DNA of 33,478 nucleotides from Prosthecobacter debontii (GTDB taxonomy: Bacteria; Verrucomicrobiota; Verrucomicrobiia; Verrucomicrobiales; Akkermansiaceae): contig CAMCBV010000032.1 of NCBI GenBank assembly GCA_945873125.1, positions 1 to 33,478 of the forward strand, written 5' to 3'. Under the pieces are notes generated by a model, which had not been told where the DNA came from, made no database searches, and was given only the letters and a program-made list of their open reading frames with translations. Position numbers and translations under genes: made by a program. Below are positions 7,868 to 15,838 of this stretch, in pieces; the stretch's first letter is position 1, and every line of letters begins with the position of its first letter.

Positions 7868-8953
7868 ATGTCACTTAAAGTAGGAGTTATCGGTGCCGGA
7901 TGGATGGTGAAATACCATGCCGAAGGCTTTCGCAAAGCGGGCGCTGAAATCGTTGCGGTCGCGGATCCCTTGCCAGGCGCAGCGGAAAGCGCAGCCAAGC
8001 AATGGAACATCGCAAAAACCTTCGATTCCGTGGATAAGATGTTGGCGGAAGCGCCGGAACTCGATGCAGTCAGTATCATTGTTCCGAATAAGTTTCACGC
8101 ACCCCTTGCCATCCAATGCCTTAAAGCCGGCAAACACGTGTTCTGCGAAAAACCACCCGGCCTGAACGCCGGTGAAGTTGCGGAGATGATCGAGGTTGCC
8201 AAAGCATCCGGTAAAAAGTTGATGTTCAACTTCAACAACCGTGCTCGTCCGGAGTCGCAAGCGATGAAACAATACGTCGACGACGGCACGGTTGGAACGA
8301 TCAATTCCGCGCAAGCGAAATGGATTCGCCGCACGGGGATTCCCGGCTTCGGCGGTTGGTTCACCACCAAGGCAATGTCCGGAGGTGGCGCAACGATTGA
8401 TCTTCTGCATATGATTGATTTGGCGCTCTACCTCATGGGCTACCCAGAACCCGCGCATGTTTTGGCGAATACTTTTGATACGCATATCACCGATCCCGGC
8501 TTCAAAGGCCCATGGGGAATTCCTGACCGCGAAGGCGGCACCACGGATGTCGAGTGCGCGGCGCATGGTTTTGTTAGATTCAAAACCGGCCAAGTACTCA
8601 GCCTCCAGGTTTCATGGGCGGAAATGATCAAACGCGAGGAAGTCTCCGTCGTTTTCCAAGGCGCCAAAGCCGGCGGAAAAGTCGAGCGCTTGTTCGGTCG
8701 CGATGGGTTGGATGAAACCGCCATTGATACCTGTGAGCTCTATGTTCAGGAAAACGGCAACAGCGTGAACCGCACGATTATTACCGAAGCCTGCGAGGAT
8801 ATGGGTCGTATCGGCTCCGCCTCCAATTTCATTCACACGATCAACGGAACCGCTGAGCCTTTCAATACTCCGGAACAAGCTCACAAACTCATGTGGATCA
8901 TCGATGCTCTCTACGAATCGGCCAAAACCGGCATGCCAGTGAGCTACAAATAA
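7868..8953 (+). CDS. Gfo/Idh/MocA-family NAD(P)-dependent oxidoreductase
   Basis: The protein has 361 residues. The N-terminal Rossmann domain begins VGVIGAGWM (5-13), and the family motif EKP is at 94-96 in HVFCEKPPGLNAGE. The C-terminal domain contains GGGATIDLLHMIDLALYLMG, holding the aspartate and histidine of the usual D-x-x-x-H catalytic pair. It should oxidise or reduce a hydroxyl of a sugar or cyclitol using NAD(P). The five-base gap to the isomerase gene implies translation from one mRNA and successive steps on one substrate. There is no signal peptide, unlike many secreted relatives in this group, so it acts in the cytoplasm. Confidence 0.92.
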   Translation: MSLKVGVIGAGWMVKYHAEGFRKAGAEIVAVADPLPGAAESAAKQWNIAKTFDSVDKMLAEAPELDAVSIIVPNKFHAPLAIQCLKAGKHVFCEKPPGLNAGEVAEMIEVAKASGKKLMFNFNNRARPESQAMKQYVDDGTVGTINSAQAKWIRRTGIPGFGGWFTTKAMSGGGATIDLLHMIDLALYLMGYPEPAHVLANTFDTHITDPGFKGPWGIPDREGGTTDVECAAHGFVRFKTGQVLSLQVSWAEMIKREEVSVVFQGAKAGGKVERLFGRDGLDETAIDTCELYVQENGNSVNRTIITEACEDMGRIGSASNFIHTINGTAEPFNTPEQAHKLMWIIDALYESAKTGMPVSYK

Positions 8954-8962
8954 CCGATTTCC

Positions 8963-9328
8963 ATGCAGGAAAATCTCCAATCAACGGGCGGGCAGGATCA
9001 TTCCAGTCCGCCCGTTGCTGCGGATATGCTGATCGTGCTCTGCACCTTTCCCGATCAGGAAACGGCGCGCCGTATTTCAAAAGAGATCATCACCGAAAAT
9101 CTTGCGGCCTGCGTGAATCTCATTCCTGGTGTGGAATCGATCTATCATTGGAAGGGGAGGATTGAGCAAGCATCTGAGGTGCTCGCGATCTTCAAAGTTT
9201 CAGTCTCGGGATTTAAAAATCTCGAGGCAGGGTTGCTAGAAAAACATCCTTACGATACGCCGGAGATGATCGGGATTACACCCGATCAGGTTTCGGAAGG
9301 TTATTTGAAATGGGTTTTGGGTGGCTAG
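8963..9328 (+). CDS. cutA: CutA-type divalent cation tolerance protein
   Basis: The protein has 121 residues. From residue 22 (MLIVLCTFPDQETARRISK) it follows the CutA pattern throughout: LAACVNLIPGVESIYHWKGRIEQASEVLAIFKVS and HPYDTPEMIGI, ending in YLKWV. CutA forms trimers with a ferredoxin-like fold and is linked to divalent metal tolerance, although its exact biochemical role is unsettled. The first 21 residues are not part of the domain, and an ATG at 9026 is a plausible alternative start giving a 100-residue protein of typical size. It lies nine bases after the Gfo/Idh gene and is probably in the same transcript. Confidence 0.9.
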   Translation: MQENLQSTGGQDHSSPPVAADMLIVLCTFPDQETARRISKEIITENLAACVNLIPGVESIYHWKGRIEQASEVLAIFKVSVSGFKNLEAGLLEKHPYDTPEMIGITPDQVSEGYLKWVLGG

Positions 9329-9370
9329 TTGTTCTCTCGATGAATTGCCCCTAACCGTAGTTGATTTGAG

Positions 9371-10366
9371 TTAACGCGGCTTGCTTGATTCCAAAATTTC
9401 CGCCATGCGGGTGAGTTGATTTTCATCGAAGCCGACCTCGTTTTTCAGGAAGACATCGCGCTCAAGCACATTGGGATCGCGGTCGGCGGTGCGCCAGGTT
9501 TTGAAATCAATTAAACCGATTCTCCAAGGGCCGAATCCGTTGACGGCGATGGGAAAATCACTGCCGTGGATGATCCGATCACGCACGGGTGCAGGGAGAA
9601 CTTTTGGTAAGGTCTGGCAACGGATCGGGCTGCACAAGGCGGAGTTGTCGCCATAAAGCCGGGGATACTTTTCGAACATTTTGATGAGATCTTCGGTGTA
9701 ATCCGGATCCCATAAACCCGAGCGACCCGCGCAGTGAGCTGCGATCACGGTGACTCCACATTCGAGCGGATATTCAAGCAGGCGCGGATCGGCTAGTAGC
9801 GGATCGATCACGGGCAATGAAAGCTCACCGCCGGTATGGGAAAGCAGGATCATTCCGGCGGCTGCCATTTTTTCAAAAAACGGTTGATGCTTTGGATTCG
9901 AGTAATCGACCTTGAGGCAGTTCGGCAGCAATTTCAAAACCCGCGCACCTGCGGCGATGCAGCGATCTAATTCCTCCATGGCATCAGGACGCGATGGGTG
10001 AATGGAAACCGCAGGAATAAACAAATCTGGATACTCCTCGCATACTTTCAGTAGGTATTCGTTGGGAACGTAGAAGGCACCTTTCTCTGGCATGGCAATG
10101 CCGTTGTCTGTGTAGGGTAGGTCTTGAGCCAGTAGCACGACCGAGTCCAAAGATGACGTCCGCACCATTTCCACAAGCCTGTCCAAGAATGCCTTATCGA
10201 GTCCGGTTTGAAGCGATCCCGACGGCAAGCCGGCGGCCTTCACGATGATGCGTGCCATCAACTTATGCAGTGGCGTTCTCATTTGAAGCCAACATCCGCT
10301 ACCGGAGCTGCCGTCTCCAACCAGATGCACATGACAATCAATTCGCTTCAGCGAGGATTTTTCCAT
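9371..10366 (-). CDS. Amidohydrolase family 2 (TIM-barrel metal-dependent hydrolase)
   Basis: The protein has 331 residues and no signal peptide. The H-x-H metal motif is in RIDCHVHL (His12, His14). A middle histidine appears in LLSHTGGE, another in VIAAHCAGRSG, and the terminal Asp in IIHGSDFPI. This is the metal-site order of the amidohydrolase/ACMSD-like clan. It should hydrolyse or decarboxylate a small molecule, but the substrate is unknown. The gene lies 52 bp downstream of the L,D-transpeptidase gene on the same strand and is convergent with cutA. Confidence 0.85.
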   Translation of the reverse strand: MEKSSLKRIDCHVHLVGDGSSGSGCWLQMRTPLHKLMARIIVKAAGLPSGSLQTGLDKAFLDRLVEMVRTSSLDSVVLLAQDLPYTDNGIAMPEKGAFYVPNEYLLKVCEEYPDLFIPAVSIHPSRPDAMEELDRCIAAGARVLKLLPNCLKVDYSNPKHQPFFEKMAAAGMILLSHTGGELSLPVIDPLLADPRLLEYPLECGVTVIAAHCAGRSGLWDPDYTEDLIKMFEKYPRLYGDNSALCSPIRCQTLPKVLPAPVRDRIIHGSDFPIAVNGFGPWRIGLIDFKTWRTADRDPNVLERDVFLKNEVGFDENQLTRMAEILESSKPR

Positions 10367-10418
10367 ATTCTATAAATTGATGTGGAAATGGGCGGAGTTG
10401 ATGAAATCGTGAGTGAAA

Positions 10419-11027
10419 TCACTCCACAATGACCGGAGTGCCGACCTCCGCGTTTTCGAAGAACTTGGTCGACATATGGTGAGGCATTCTTACGCAACCA
10501 TGCGATGCCGCATAACCCGGAAGATAGCCCGTGTGCATGCCGATCGCGCTGTTGAAGCGCATGTAATTCGGCATCGGTGCATTGTAAAACGCTTGACCCG
10601 GCAAAACCTTGTCGACGCGGACATCGGCATTGTCATTGATGACTTGGCCGGTGGCTTTGTCTTTGATCGTGCCATAGAGCGATGACTTATGATCTTTGTT
10701 TTTCTGCGTGATTTTATAATTGCCTGGGGGTGTTCCAGTATCTTCTTTTCCGGAAGAAATTCGTGAAATGCCGACCAATTTGCCGCCCTTGTAGAAATAC
10801 GCTTTTTGTTGACTGCGGTTGATCTTGATGAGGGGCGCGCCCTTCACCCCGTCGCCTTCCCAATACGATACATCATCCGGAATCGCCGGTGCGGGGTGAT
10901 GGGGGCCGCCAGAGGTTGGACGTTGGATTGGGCCGCCGACTCCAGCGAGGTAATCCGAGCCCGGAGGCCTTGTATCAATGCAGGAAACGAATAGGATCGT
11001 GCAGGCGAGTAAGAGAAAATATTTCAT
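10419..11027 (-). CDS. L,D-transpeptidase (YkuD domain) lipoprotein
   Basis: This encodes 202 residues from the ATG at 11027, chosen because it opens a lipoprotein signal (MKYFLLLACTILFVSC) with Cys16 as the probable lipidation site. The frame extends 32 codons upstream without signal character. A Pro/Gly-rich linker (about 19-52) precedes the YkuD domain. Its catalytic motif is His165 in GMHTGYLPGYA followed by SHGCVRM (175-181), with Cys178 as nucleophile. The enzyme forms 3-3 cross-links in peptidoglycan or attaches proteins to it, and acts in the periplasm, membrane anchored. The F-V-S-C lipobox is slightly atypical at position -3. The gene is divergent from the CorA-like gene. Confidence 0.88.
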   Translation of the reverse strand: MKYFLLLACTILFVSCIDTRPPGSDYLAGVGGPIQRPTSGGPHHPAPAIPDDVSYWEGDGVKGAPLIKINRSQQKAYFYKGGKLVGISRISSGKEDTGTPPGNYKITQKNKDHKSSLYGTIKDKATGQVINDNADVRVDKVLPGQAFYNAPMPNYMRFNSAIGMHTGYLPGYAASHGCVRMPHHMSTKFFENAEVGTPVIVE

Positions 11028-11129
11028 AAACGCGTAGTAATTATTATGAAAAAGCCCAATATGCAAGTTCAAGCGCAGGCAACGGCGGCAGTTGCGATTT
11101 TCCCTAAAACCCTCTAGAAACATGGATTC

Positions 11130-11858
11130 ATGAATGAAGAGCTATTGATATTGCCTGAAAATTTTGAAATCGAACGCGACTTGCGCGAGCAGCTCAGTGG
11201 TCGTCCCGGGCACCAGCGCTGTGTGGTCGGAGAATCGGAGTTACTGGTTGTGGTGCATGAAGTTCCAGAAGCGGGCATACCAGAACGCAAGGCAATGTTT
11301 TTCTGGCGAAAGCATGATGGCAGTTGGCTTCAGTCATCCGGTGCGGGTTTGAGCGAGCTCAGTCATCTGCTTGATCGCTATACAAAAGCGATCGATGCCA
11401 ATGAGGAGTTGCTTGAGAAAACCGAATCTACAGAGTTGGTGTTCAAAATTCTCAAACATGCCGGACCGCTCACCCGAAGCACCCGGAACTTGGTGAACGC
11501 GCTTGAAGATACCCTCGCGCAAGAGCCCGATGACCGCGCCATCCTTTCGTTTCGCGATCGTGCCCGGGAGCTTGAAAGGGCAGCGGAACTTCTACAAAGT
11601 GATGCGCGTGAAACTCTGATCTTTTGGCAAGCCGAGGCTTCGGAAGAACACGCTAGATCTTCGGGCCGCTTGGGAAAAATTCTTTTCAAACTTAATCTCG
11701 TTACCGGTTTTTTCCTGCCACTGGTCGCGCTTGGAAGCTTGTTCGGAATGAATGTGCAATTGCCACATTTTGTAGAGGATCTGTTTTGGATCATTTTTTT
11801 CGGCGGGCTGGTTGTCGGCGTTTTACTGCTATGGTATGTAGCCCGTAACAATGATTGA
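11130..11858 (+). CDS. CorA-like membrane protein with GMN motif
   Basis: The protein has 242 residues. Residues 1-75 form a small alpha/beta N-terminal part, residues 76-180 are a long charged helical stalk, and two transmembrane segments follow (about 187-205 and 217-237). The first ends in SLFGMNVQLP, with GMN at 206-208. GMN at the end of TM1 is the selectivity signature of CorA/Mrs2 magnesium channels. It is shorter than the usual 310-350 residues, mainly in the N-terminal domain, so it belongs to a compact CorA-like branch. Transport of Mg2+ or another divalent ion is inferred from the motif. The gene abuts the next frame: an ATG at 11851 overlaps its 3' end. Confidence 0.7.
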   Translation: MNEELLILPENFEIERDLREQLSGRPGHQRCVVGESELLVVVHEVPEAGIPERKAMFFWRKHDGSWLQSSGAGLSELSHLLDRYTKAIDANEELLEKTESTELVFKILKHAGPLTRSTRNLVNALEDTLAQEPDDRAILSFRDRARELERAAELLQSDARETLIFWQAEASEEHARSSGRLGKILFKLNLVTGFFLPLVALGSLFGMNVQLPHFVEDLFWIIFFGGLVVGVLLLWYVARNND

Positions 11859-11868
11859 ACTCCCAGCT

Positions 11869-12672
11869 ATGAAAAAACTCTTGGTCATAGGCGCGGGATA
11901 TTTGGGCGATGAAATTTTGAGGCAATTCAGAGCCGCGGGATGGAAAGTTACCGGAGCATCACTGAATGGAGGAGAAAACCTGATCACTTGCGATGTCAGT
12001 GATCCTGTATCGGTGGCCGAACTTCCGGATGCTGATGCGGTCATTCATTGTGCTGCATCGGGTCGTGGTGGAGAGGAAGCTTATCGAAAAGTTTACCTCA
12101 ATGGATGTGAAAATCTCATTCGTCGTTTTCCCCACTCCATGATCGCTTTCACATCGAGTAGTTCGGTTTACGCGCAACAGGATGGCGGCTTGGTCACTGA
12201 AGCATCGGAAGCCATTCCGGATCGTGAGACGGGAAGACTCCTGCTGGCTGCGGAAAAATGTGTGACCGATGCGGGCGGAGTGGTCGCACGCCTGGCTGGA
12301 ATCTATGGCCCGAGCCGCAGTGTATTGTTTAGCAAATTTATCAGTGACGAGGCGGTCATCGAGGAAGACGGTCGGCGTCATATCAATCAAATCCATCGAG
12401 ATGATGCCGCCAGTGCGTTGTTGCATATTTTTTCGCTCCCAGAATTTCCTGCGGGTCAGGTTTTCAACGTCTGCGACTCGGAAAGCCTAACCCAACTGGA
12501 AGTTTATCAAGGGCTGGCTGCAAAATTCGGAAAGGATCTGCCGCCCAGTGGTCCGCGGGATCTGAATCGCAAACGCGGTTGGACCGATAAACAAGTCAGT
12601 AACTCCAAACTCAGGGCAACCGGTTGGCAGCCGAAATATCCGTCGTTTCTGGATGCGGTGGGGAGCTTATAA
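11869..12672 (+). CDS. NAD(P)-dependent epimerase/dehydratase (atypical extended SDR)
   Basis: This encodes 267 residues from the ATG at 11869 (MKKLLVIGAGYLG), where the Rossmann fold begins. An ATG at 11851 in frame would overlap the CorA-like gene by eight bases and is an alternative start if the genes are translationally coupled. The cofactor loop is GAGYLG, followed by DADAVIHCAASG and a Ser-rich strand FTSSSSVYAQ. The canonical YxxxK is not intact: the region reads DRETGRLLLAAEKC, with Lys but no Tyr at the usual spacing. It resembles the YeeZ-like atypical SDRs. Substrate unknown. Its stop codon abuts the ispE stop on the other strand. Confidence 0.8.
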   Translation: MKKLLVIGAGYLGDEILRQFRAAGWKVTGASLNGGENLITCDVSDPVSVAELPDADAVIHCAASGRGGEEAYRKVYLNGCENLIRRFPHSMIAFTSSSSVYAQQDGGLVTEASEAIPDRETGRLLLAAEKCVTDAGGVVARLAGIYGPSRSVLFSKFISDEAVIEEDGRRHINQIHRDDAASALLHIFSLPEFPAGQVFNVCDSESLTQLEVYQGLAAKFGKDLPPSGPRDLNRKRGWTDKQVSNSKLRATGWQPKYPSFLDAVGSL

Positions 12673-13485
12673 AGTCCCGCTCCATGTCCAAAGGTGGGGA
12701 TCAAAATACTTGTGAGCGGTGTGAATCAAACCTTCCGCCCGTCCCTTCGGACGAAGTATGACAAACAAGGTGGATCCGGATCCTGACATCAATACCGCTT
12801 TGGTATCACGTCGGTTTTGCAGCCAGTCTTTCAATTCCGCAAGATAGCGATGCTTGGCGAAAACCGGTTTTTCCAAATCATTGACCAACTCCAGCCCAGC
12901 GTAGCGATGGGTTTCGTAGCGGATTCCGGGAAGCGTTTCGGCATTCAAACAATTTTCATAAGCATCTGCGGTCGATACACTGAAGCCGGGTTTGAATAAC
13001 ACGATAGGAAGTTCTGGTGGGGCTGGCGCAGCTTCGATGATTTCACCGCGACCTCTGCACCAGGCGGCGCCGGCATACAGGAAAAACGGAACATCCGATC
13101 CGATCCCAGCGGCCATGAGATGGAGTTCGTCAGCGGGTAGGGGATTTTCAAGTTGGCCGTTGAGAGCAAGCAGAACCGTTGCCGCATTACTTGATCCACC
13201 GCCGAGCCCTGCGCCATGCGGAATGCGTTTTTCCAAATGGATCTGGTAAGGCTGGGGTTGTCCGGATTTTTCAGCAAGAGCTTCGACGGCTTTTACCACG
13301 AGGTTTCGAGAATCGGTCGGCAGGGTCGGATCCGAGCAGGTGAAGGAAAAGCTATCCGCTGGAAGAATGGTGATTTCATCCGCCAAGCCTGGGAGCTTGA
13401 CCATGAGGGTTTCAATGTCGTGGAAACCGTCGGAACGTTTTGAAAGGACGCGGAGAGAGAGGTTGAGTTTTGCAGGTGAGAGCAC
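12667..13485 (-). CDS. ispE: 4-diphosphocytidyl-2-C-methyl-D-erythritol kinase
   Basis: This encodes 272 residues from a GTG start at 13485. The N-terminus PAKLNLSLRVLSKRSDGFHD is the IspE signature, with catalytic Lys6. The GHMP kinase phosphate loop is PHGAGLGGGSSNAA (89-102), the catalytic Asp is in GSDVPFF (Asp131), and a C-terminal GSGSTLF completes the family pattern. The enzyme phosphorylates the 2-hydroxyl of CDP-methylerythritol with ATP in the non-mevalonate isoprenoid pathway, in the cytoplasm. It follows the laccase-domain gene by 37 bp. Its TAA stop and that of the convergent epimerase gene form the palindrome TTATAA (12667-12672), so nothing separates the two coding regions. Confidence 0.96.
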   Translation of the reverse strand: MLSPAKLNLSLRVLSKRSDGFHDIETLMVKLPGLADEITILPADSFSFTCSDPTLPTDSRNLVVKAVEALAEKSGQPQPYQIHLEKRIPHGAGLGGGSSNAATVLLALNGQLENPLPADELHLMAAGIGSDVPFFLYAGAAWCRGRGEIIEAAPAPPELPIVLFKPGFSVSTADAYENCLNAETLPGIRYETHRYAGLELVNDLEKPVFAKHRYLAELKDWLQNRRDTKAVLMSGSGSTLFVILRPKGRAEGLIHTAHKYFDPHLWTWSGTL

Positions 13486-13522
13486 GAGTAGAAGGGAAAT
13501 TGGAAATTAGATAATTGAGTTT

Positions 13523-14152
13523 TTAAACAAGCGCAAGCAGCGCGAGCATTCGCCCCGTCTGGCCTTTTTCGATGCGGTAGGAGTAATGCACCGCCAAATC
13601 CGTAGCGGTGTTTTGGCATGTGTCATGAAAGTGTGCGATTCCTAATTCACTGGCTTGCCGGCGGATCGTCGCAGCGAAATCGATCTCGTAGTCCGGTGGA
13701 CGGATACATGGAGAGACAACACCCACCAGATCGCTCGGACGCGTGCCATAAAGTTCGGTCATTTGGATCACAGCTTCTCGAAGAATATTTCCCTCCGTTC
13801 CTTTTTTGCCCGAATGCAGCAAGGCGATGGCTCGCGTTACCGAATCGACGAGGTAGATCGCTGCACAATCCGCGACATAGATCGCGAGCAACTGCCCCGG
13901 CACATTTGTCATCAAGCCATCGACTCCGGCGTGTTGGAGGATGGCTTGATCCGAAGTTTCCGTGACGACCGCAATCCGATTCCCATGAACCTGCTCGGCA
14001 TGGTGGCGGGTGGAAATTTCCGGAAATCGGTCCTCAATCCAGCGATCATGGTGGGGCGCGAGATTTCTTAGCGCGAACTCTCGATCGCCCAAAACATCTA
14101 CCCCAGCCAGCCTTGGAATCCAAGACGCTTGGATTTCCGACAATTCAAGCAT
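13523..14152 (-). CDS. Laccase-domain (YfiH/LACC1-like) protein
   Basis: This encodes 209 residues from the ATG at 14152. The frame is open further upstream but runs through a terminator hairpin and lacks family character. The zinc-binding set of the family is present: His56 in AEQVHGN, Cys96 in VADCAAI and His113 in ALLHSGKKG. The Cys-His spacing of 17 matches YfiH. The usual HAGWRG segment is replaced by HSGKKG. Family members act as purine nucleoside phosphorylases/adenosine deaminases and were earlier called polyphenol oxidases. It is about 30-40 residues shorter than usual at the N-terminus. The start codon lies only eight bases after the T-tract of a terminator. Confidence 0.8.
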   Translation of the reverse strand: MLELSEIQASWIPRLAGVDVLGDREFALRNLAPHHDRWIEDRFPEISTRHHAEQVHGNRIAVVTETSDQAILQHAGVDGLMTNVPGQLLAIYVADCAAIYLVDSVTRAIALLHSGKKGTEGNILREAVIQMTELYGTRPSDLVGVVSPCIRPPDYEIDFAATIRRQASELGIAHFHDTCQNTATDLAVHYSYRIEKGQTGRMLALLALV

Positions 14153-14160
14153 GGGGTCTA

Positions 14161-14202
14161 GAAAAGAAAACACCTCCGTCACGACCGAGATCGTAACGGA
14201 GG
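14161..14202 (-). terminator. Intrinsic terminator or attenuator between marR and the laccase-domain gene
   Basis: An 11-bp stem (14173-14183 with 14192-14202, one mismatch) with an 8-nt loop is followed on the minus strand by TGTTTTCTTTTC. It ends marR transcription. A second hairpin, GCCAAGC/GCTTGGC (14215-14221 with 14229-14235), lies between it and the marR stop. Confidence 0.75.
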
Positions 14203-14246
14203 CACATCGAATTCGCCAAGCGGGTTTCGCTTGGCACGCGTAAAAA

Positions 14247-14708
14247 TTAAACCAATGAGCGGTTTCTAAGGGCTCGGTTCGTGTGTTCCACGGTCTCCGC
14301 CTCTTCTTCATCCATGCCGGCAAGGATACCTGCGAGGTCAGTCGCGATTTCCTTACGCATTCTGGATACGAGTTCGACTCCTTTGGTGGTGATGCGAACC
14401 ATGATTTTGCGACGATCTTCCGCCGCATTCACGCGCTCGACATATCCAAGTTTTTCTAAGCGATCGACCAAACCGGTGGCGGCTGCGGTCGAGTGGCCCA
14501 TTTTCTTCGCGATATCCGACATCGTCAGATATTCTTCGCTGGATAAATAGGTGAGGAGGAAGAACTGAGAGAAGGAAACGTTTCCTTTGTTCAGTTCTCC
14601 GGATAGGTTGAGAATGCAGCTGCGCTGGGTGAAGAGCACGAAGTCTGCGAGGCGGTCAGCGTCAGCTTTCGCCACAGTGCCTCCGGCACCGGATAAGGTA
14701 TGTTTCAT
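14247..14708 (-). CDS. MarR-family transcriptional regulator
   Basis: The protein has 153 residues. The winged-helix core runs from the dimerisation helices (DADRLADFVLFTQRSC) through YLTMSDIAKKMGHSTAAATGLVDRLEKLGYVER, the recognition helix region, to the wing VNAAEDRRKIMVRITTKGVEL, with the D-x-R of the MarR signature. Such proteins bind palindromic operators as dimers and usually repress their own and a neighbouring gene in response to small ligands or oxidants. A palindrome 20 bp upstream of the start is a candidate autoregulatory site. The DNA methyltransferase gene is upstream on the same strand. Confidence 0.92.
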   Translation of the reverse strand: MKHTLSGAGGTVAKADADRLADFVLFTQRSCILNLSGELNKGNVSFSQFFLLTYLSSEEYLTMSDIAKKMGHSTAAATGLVDRLEKLGYVERVNAAEDRRKIMVRITTKGVELVSRMRKEIATDLAGILAGMDEEEAETVEHTNRALRNRSLV

Positions 14709-14722
14709 ATTGGCTGGTTGTA

Positions 14723-14750
14723 AGGTTCATGTTGGAACATGGAAGAACCT
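14723..14750. promoter_or_regulatory. Candidate MarR operator (nested palindrome)
   Basis: CATGTT-GG-AACATG (14728-14741) is a perfect inverted repeat lying inside an outer inverted repeat AGGTTC (14723-14728) / GAACCT (14745-14750). It sits 20 bp upstream of the marR start, where an autorepressor would bind. Binding is inferred. Confidence 0.45.
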
Positions 14751-14938
14751 CTTTGTTTTCTGAAAATCCTAACTCCTCTGACTTTCATCAGCGAACTTCG
14801 GTGGGACTTTTTCAAAAAAACTCGGAAATTCTCGGGACGACGCCAAATTATTTAAAATTTCTGAAATGGGAAGCCTGAAATTCGACAAAAGTTAATAAAT
14901 GACCCTTCCGAAAGGAAAATCCTTTAAAATAAAGAGGC

Positions 14939-15766
14939 TTACCCAAGCGAATTCGCCTTCAAGGGCGATTCAATGCGGCTTTTCGCGACTTCCAGATACT
15001 TTTCATCCAACTCGATTCCGGTAAAATGTGAGATATTTTGCGATTTTGCGGCGAGAACTGAAGATCCGATCCCTAGGAAAGGATCCAACATATGGGTTGC
15101 CTCAGCTTTGCCGTGGATTTTGATGCATTGTTCAACTAAGGCAACGGGAAAGGTGGCGGGGTGGGGGCGTTCGCCTTTCCGGGATTGGATGGTTTCGTAG
15201 GGAATAAACCAGGTATTACCTCGACAGCGAAGATCTTCTCCGCCGGTGTGCCCCCAACGCGCGATGTTGGATTTATTAACGTAAGGCACGCCAGCTGCGC
15301 GGCGGTCGAGTTGGACTTCACCGGTTTTTGTCAGGTGAAACAAATATTCATGGCAGTCGTTGACGTAGCGCTTGGAATTGATCGGTTTGAAATGCCCTGC
15401 GGAAACTGGCTCGCCAGAGGTCGGCGTAACGGTAATCGATTTCACCCAGTGAAAGGTATTTTGCAAAACGAATAAAGGATCCGGCTGATCGGTCAGGGCA
15501 AGAATGAGTTGGTAGGGCAGAAGCGGATTCGATGGTGCAGCACCGATGTTAAGAAAAAACGATGCGTCATCTCTCATCACGCGTTTCACCTCCTTTGCCC
15601 ATGCTTTGCACCAAGCGAGAAACTCATCACGAGGGGCTGTGTCTTTGAATGAAGCATAGTGAATCCCGAGATTGTAAGGCGGGGAGGTCACCACAAGATC
15701 GAAAAATTTCTCATCGAGCGTGGGAAGGACTTTCAGGCTATCGCCGTTTAAAAGTTCAAATTTCAA
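14939..15766 (-). CDS. Orphan amino-group DNA methyltransferase (N4-cytosine or N6-adenine)
   Basis: This encodes 275 residues from a TTG at 15766. An in-frame TGA at 15770-15772 excludes any earlier start, and no ATG occurs before the catalytic motif, so TTG is effectively forced. Catalytic motif IV is TSPPYNLG (27-34) near the N-terminus. The SAM-binding motif I, DPFLGIGSS (228-236), is near the C-terminus, followed by GIELDEKYLEVA. This permuted order is the beta class. S-P-P-Y is commoner in N4-cytosine enzymes, but N6-adenine methylation is possible. No restriction endonuclease lies nearby, so it is solitary. Upstream on the same strand, 72 bp away, is aroB. The start codon lies in the stem of a 20-bp inverted heptad repeat. 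Confidence 0.88.
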   Translation of the reverse strand: MKFELLNGDSLKVLPTLDEKFFDLVVTSPPYNLGIHYASFKDTAPRDEFLAWCKAWAKEVKRVMRDDASFFLNIGAAPSNPLLPYQLILALTDQPDPLFVLQNTFHWVKSITVTPTSGEPVSAGHFKPINSKRYVNDCHEYLFHLTKTGEVQLDRRAAGVPYVNKSNIARWGHTGGEDLRCRGNTWFIPYETIQSRKGERPHPATFPVALVEQCIKIHGKAEATHMLDPFLGIGSSVLAAKSQNISHFTGIELDEKYLEVAKSRIESPLKANSLG

Positions 15767-15829
15767 AGTTCAAGGAAGAGAAACAATAGTGATAGCGCAG
15801 CGAGATTTTTTGAAAGTTGAAATTTGAAT
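15754..15829. repeat. Inverted heptad repeats enclosing the methyltransferase start
   Basis: Left arm 15754-15773 and right arm 15810-15829 are inverted copies matching at 17 of 20 positions, with a 36-nt spacer. Each arm is itself built of 7-nt units (TTTGAAA and close variants), and the right array continues to about 15840. The left arm contains the TTG start (15764-15766) of the methyltransferase. Confidence 0.6.
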
Positions 15830-15838
15830 TTTGAAATT

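Noticed and set aside
13486..14152. A defence island around the orphan DNA methyltransferase and marR
   Set aside because: Flanking genes (aroB, laccase-domain, ispE) are housekeeping, and no nuclease, ATPase or toxin gene is present.
14911..14925. AAAGGA-AAA-TCCTTT hairpin downstream of the methyltransferase, as a terminator
   Set aside because: The loop is minimal, the stem is A/T-rich, and no T-run follows on the minus strand.
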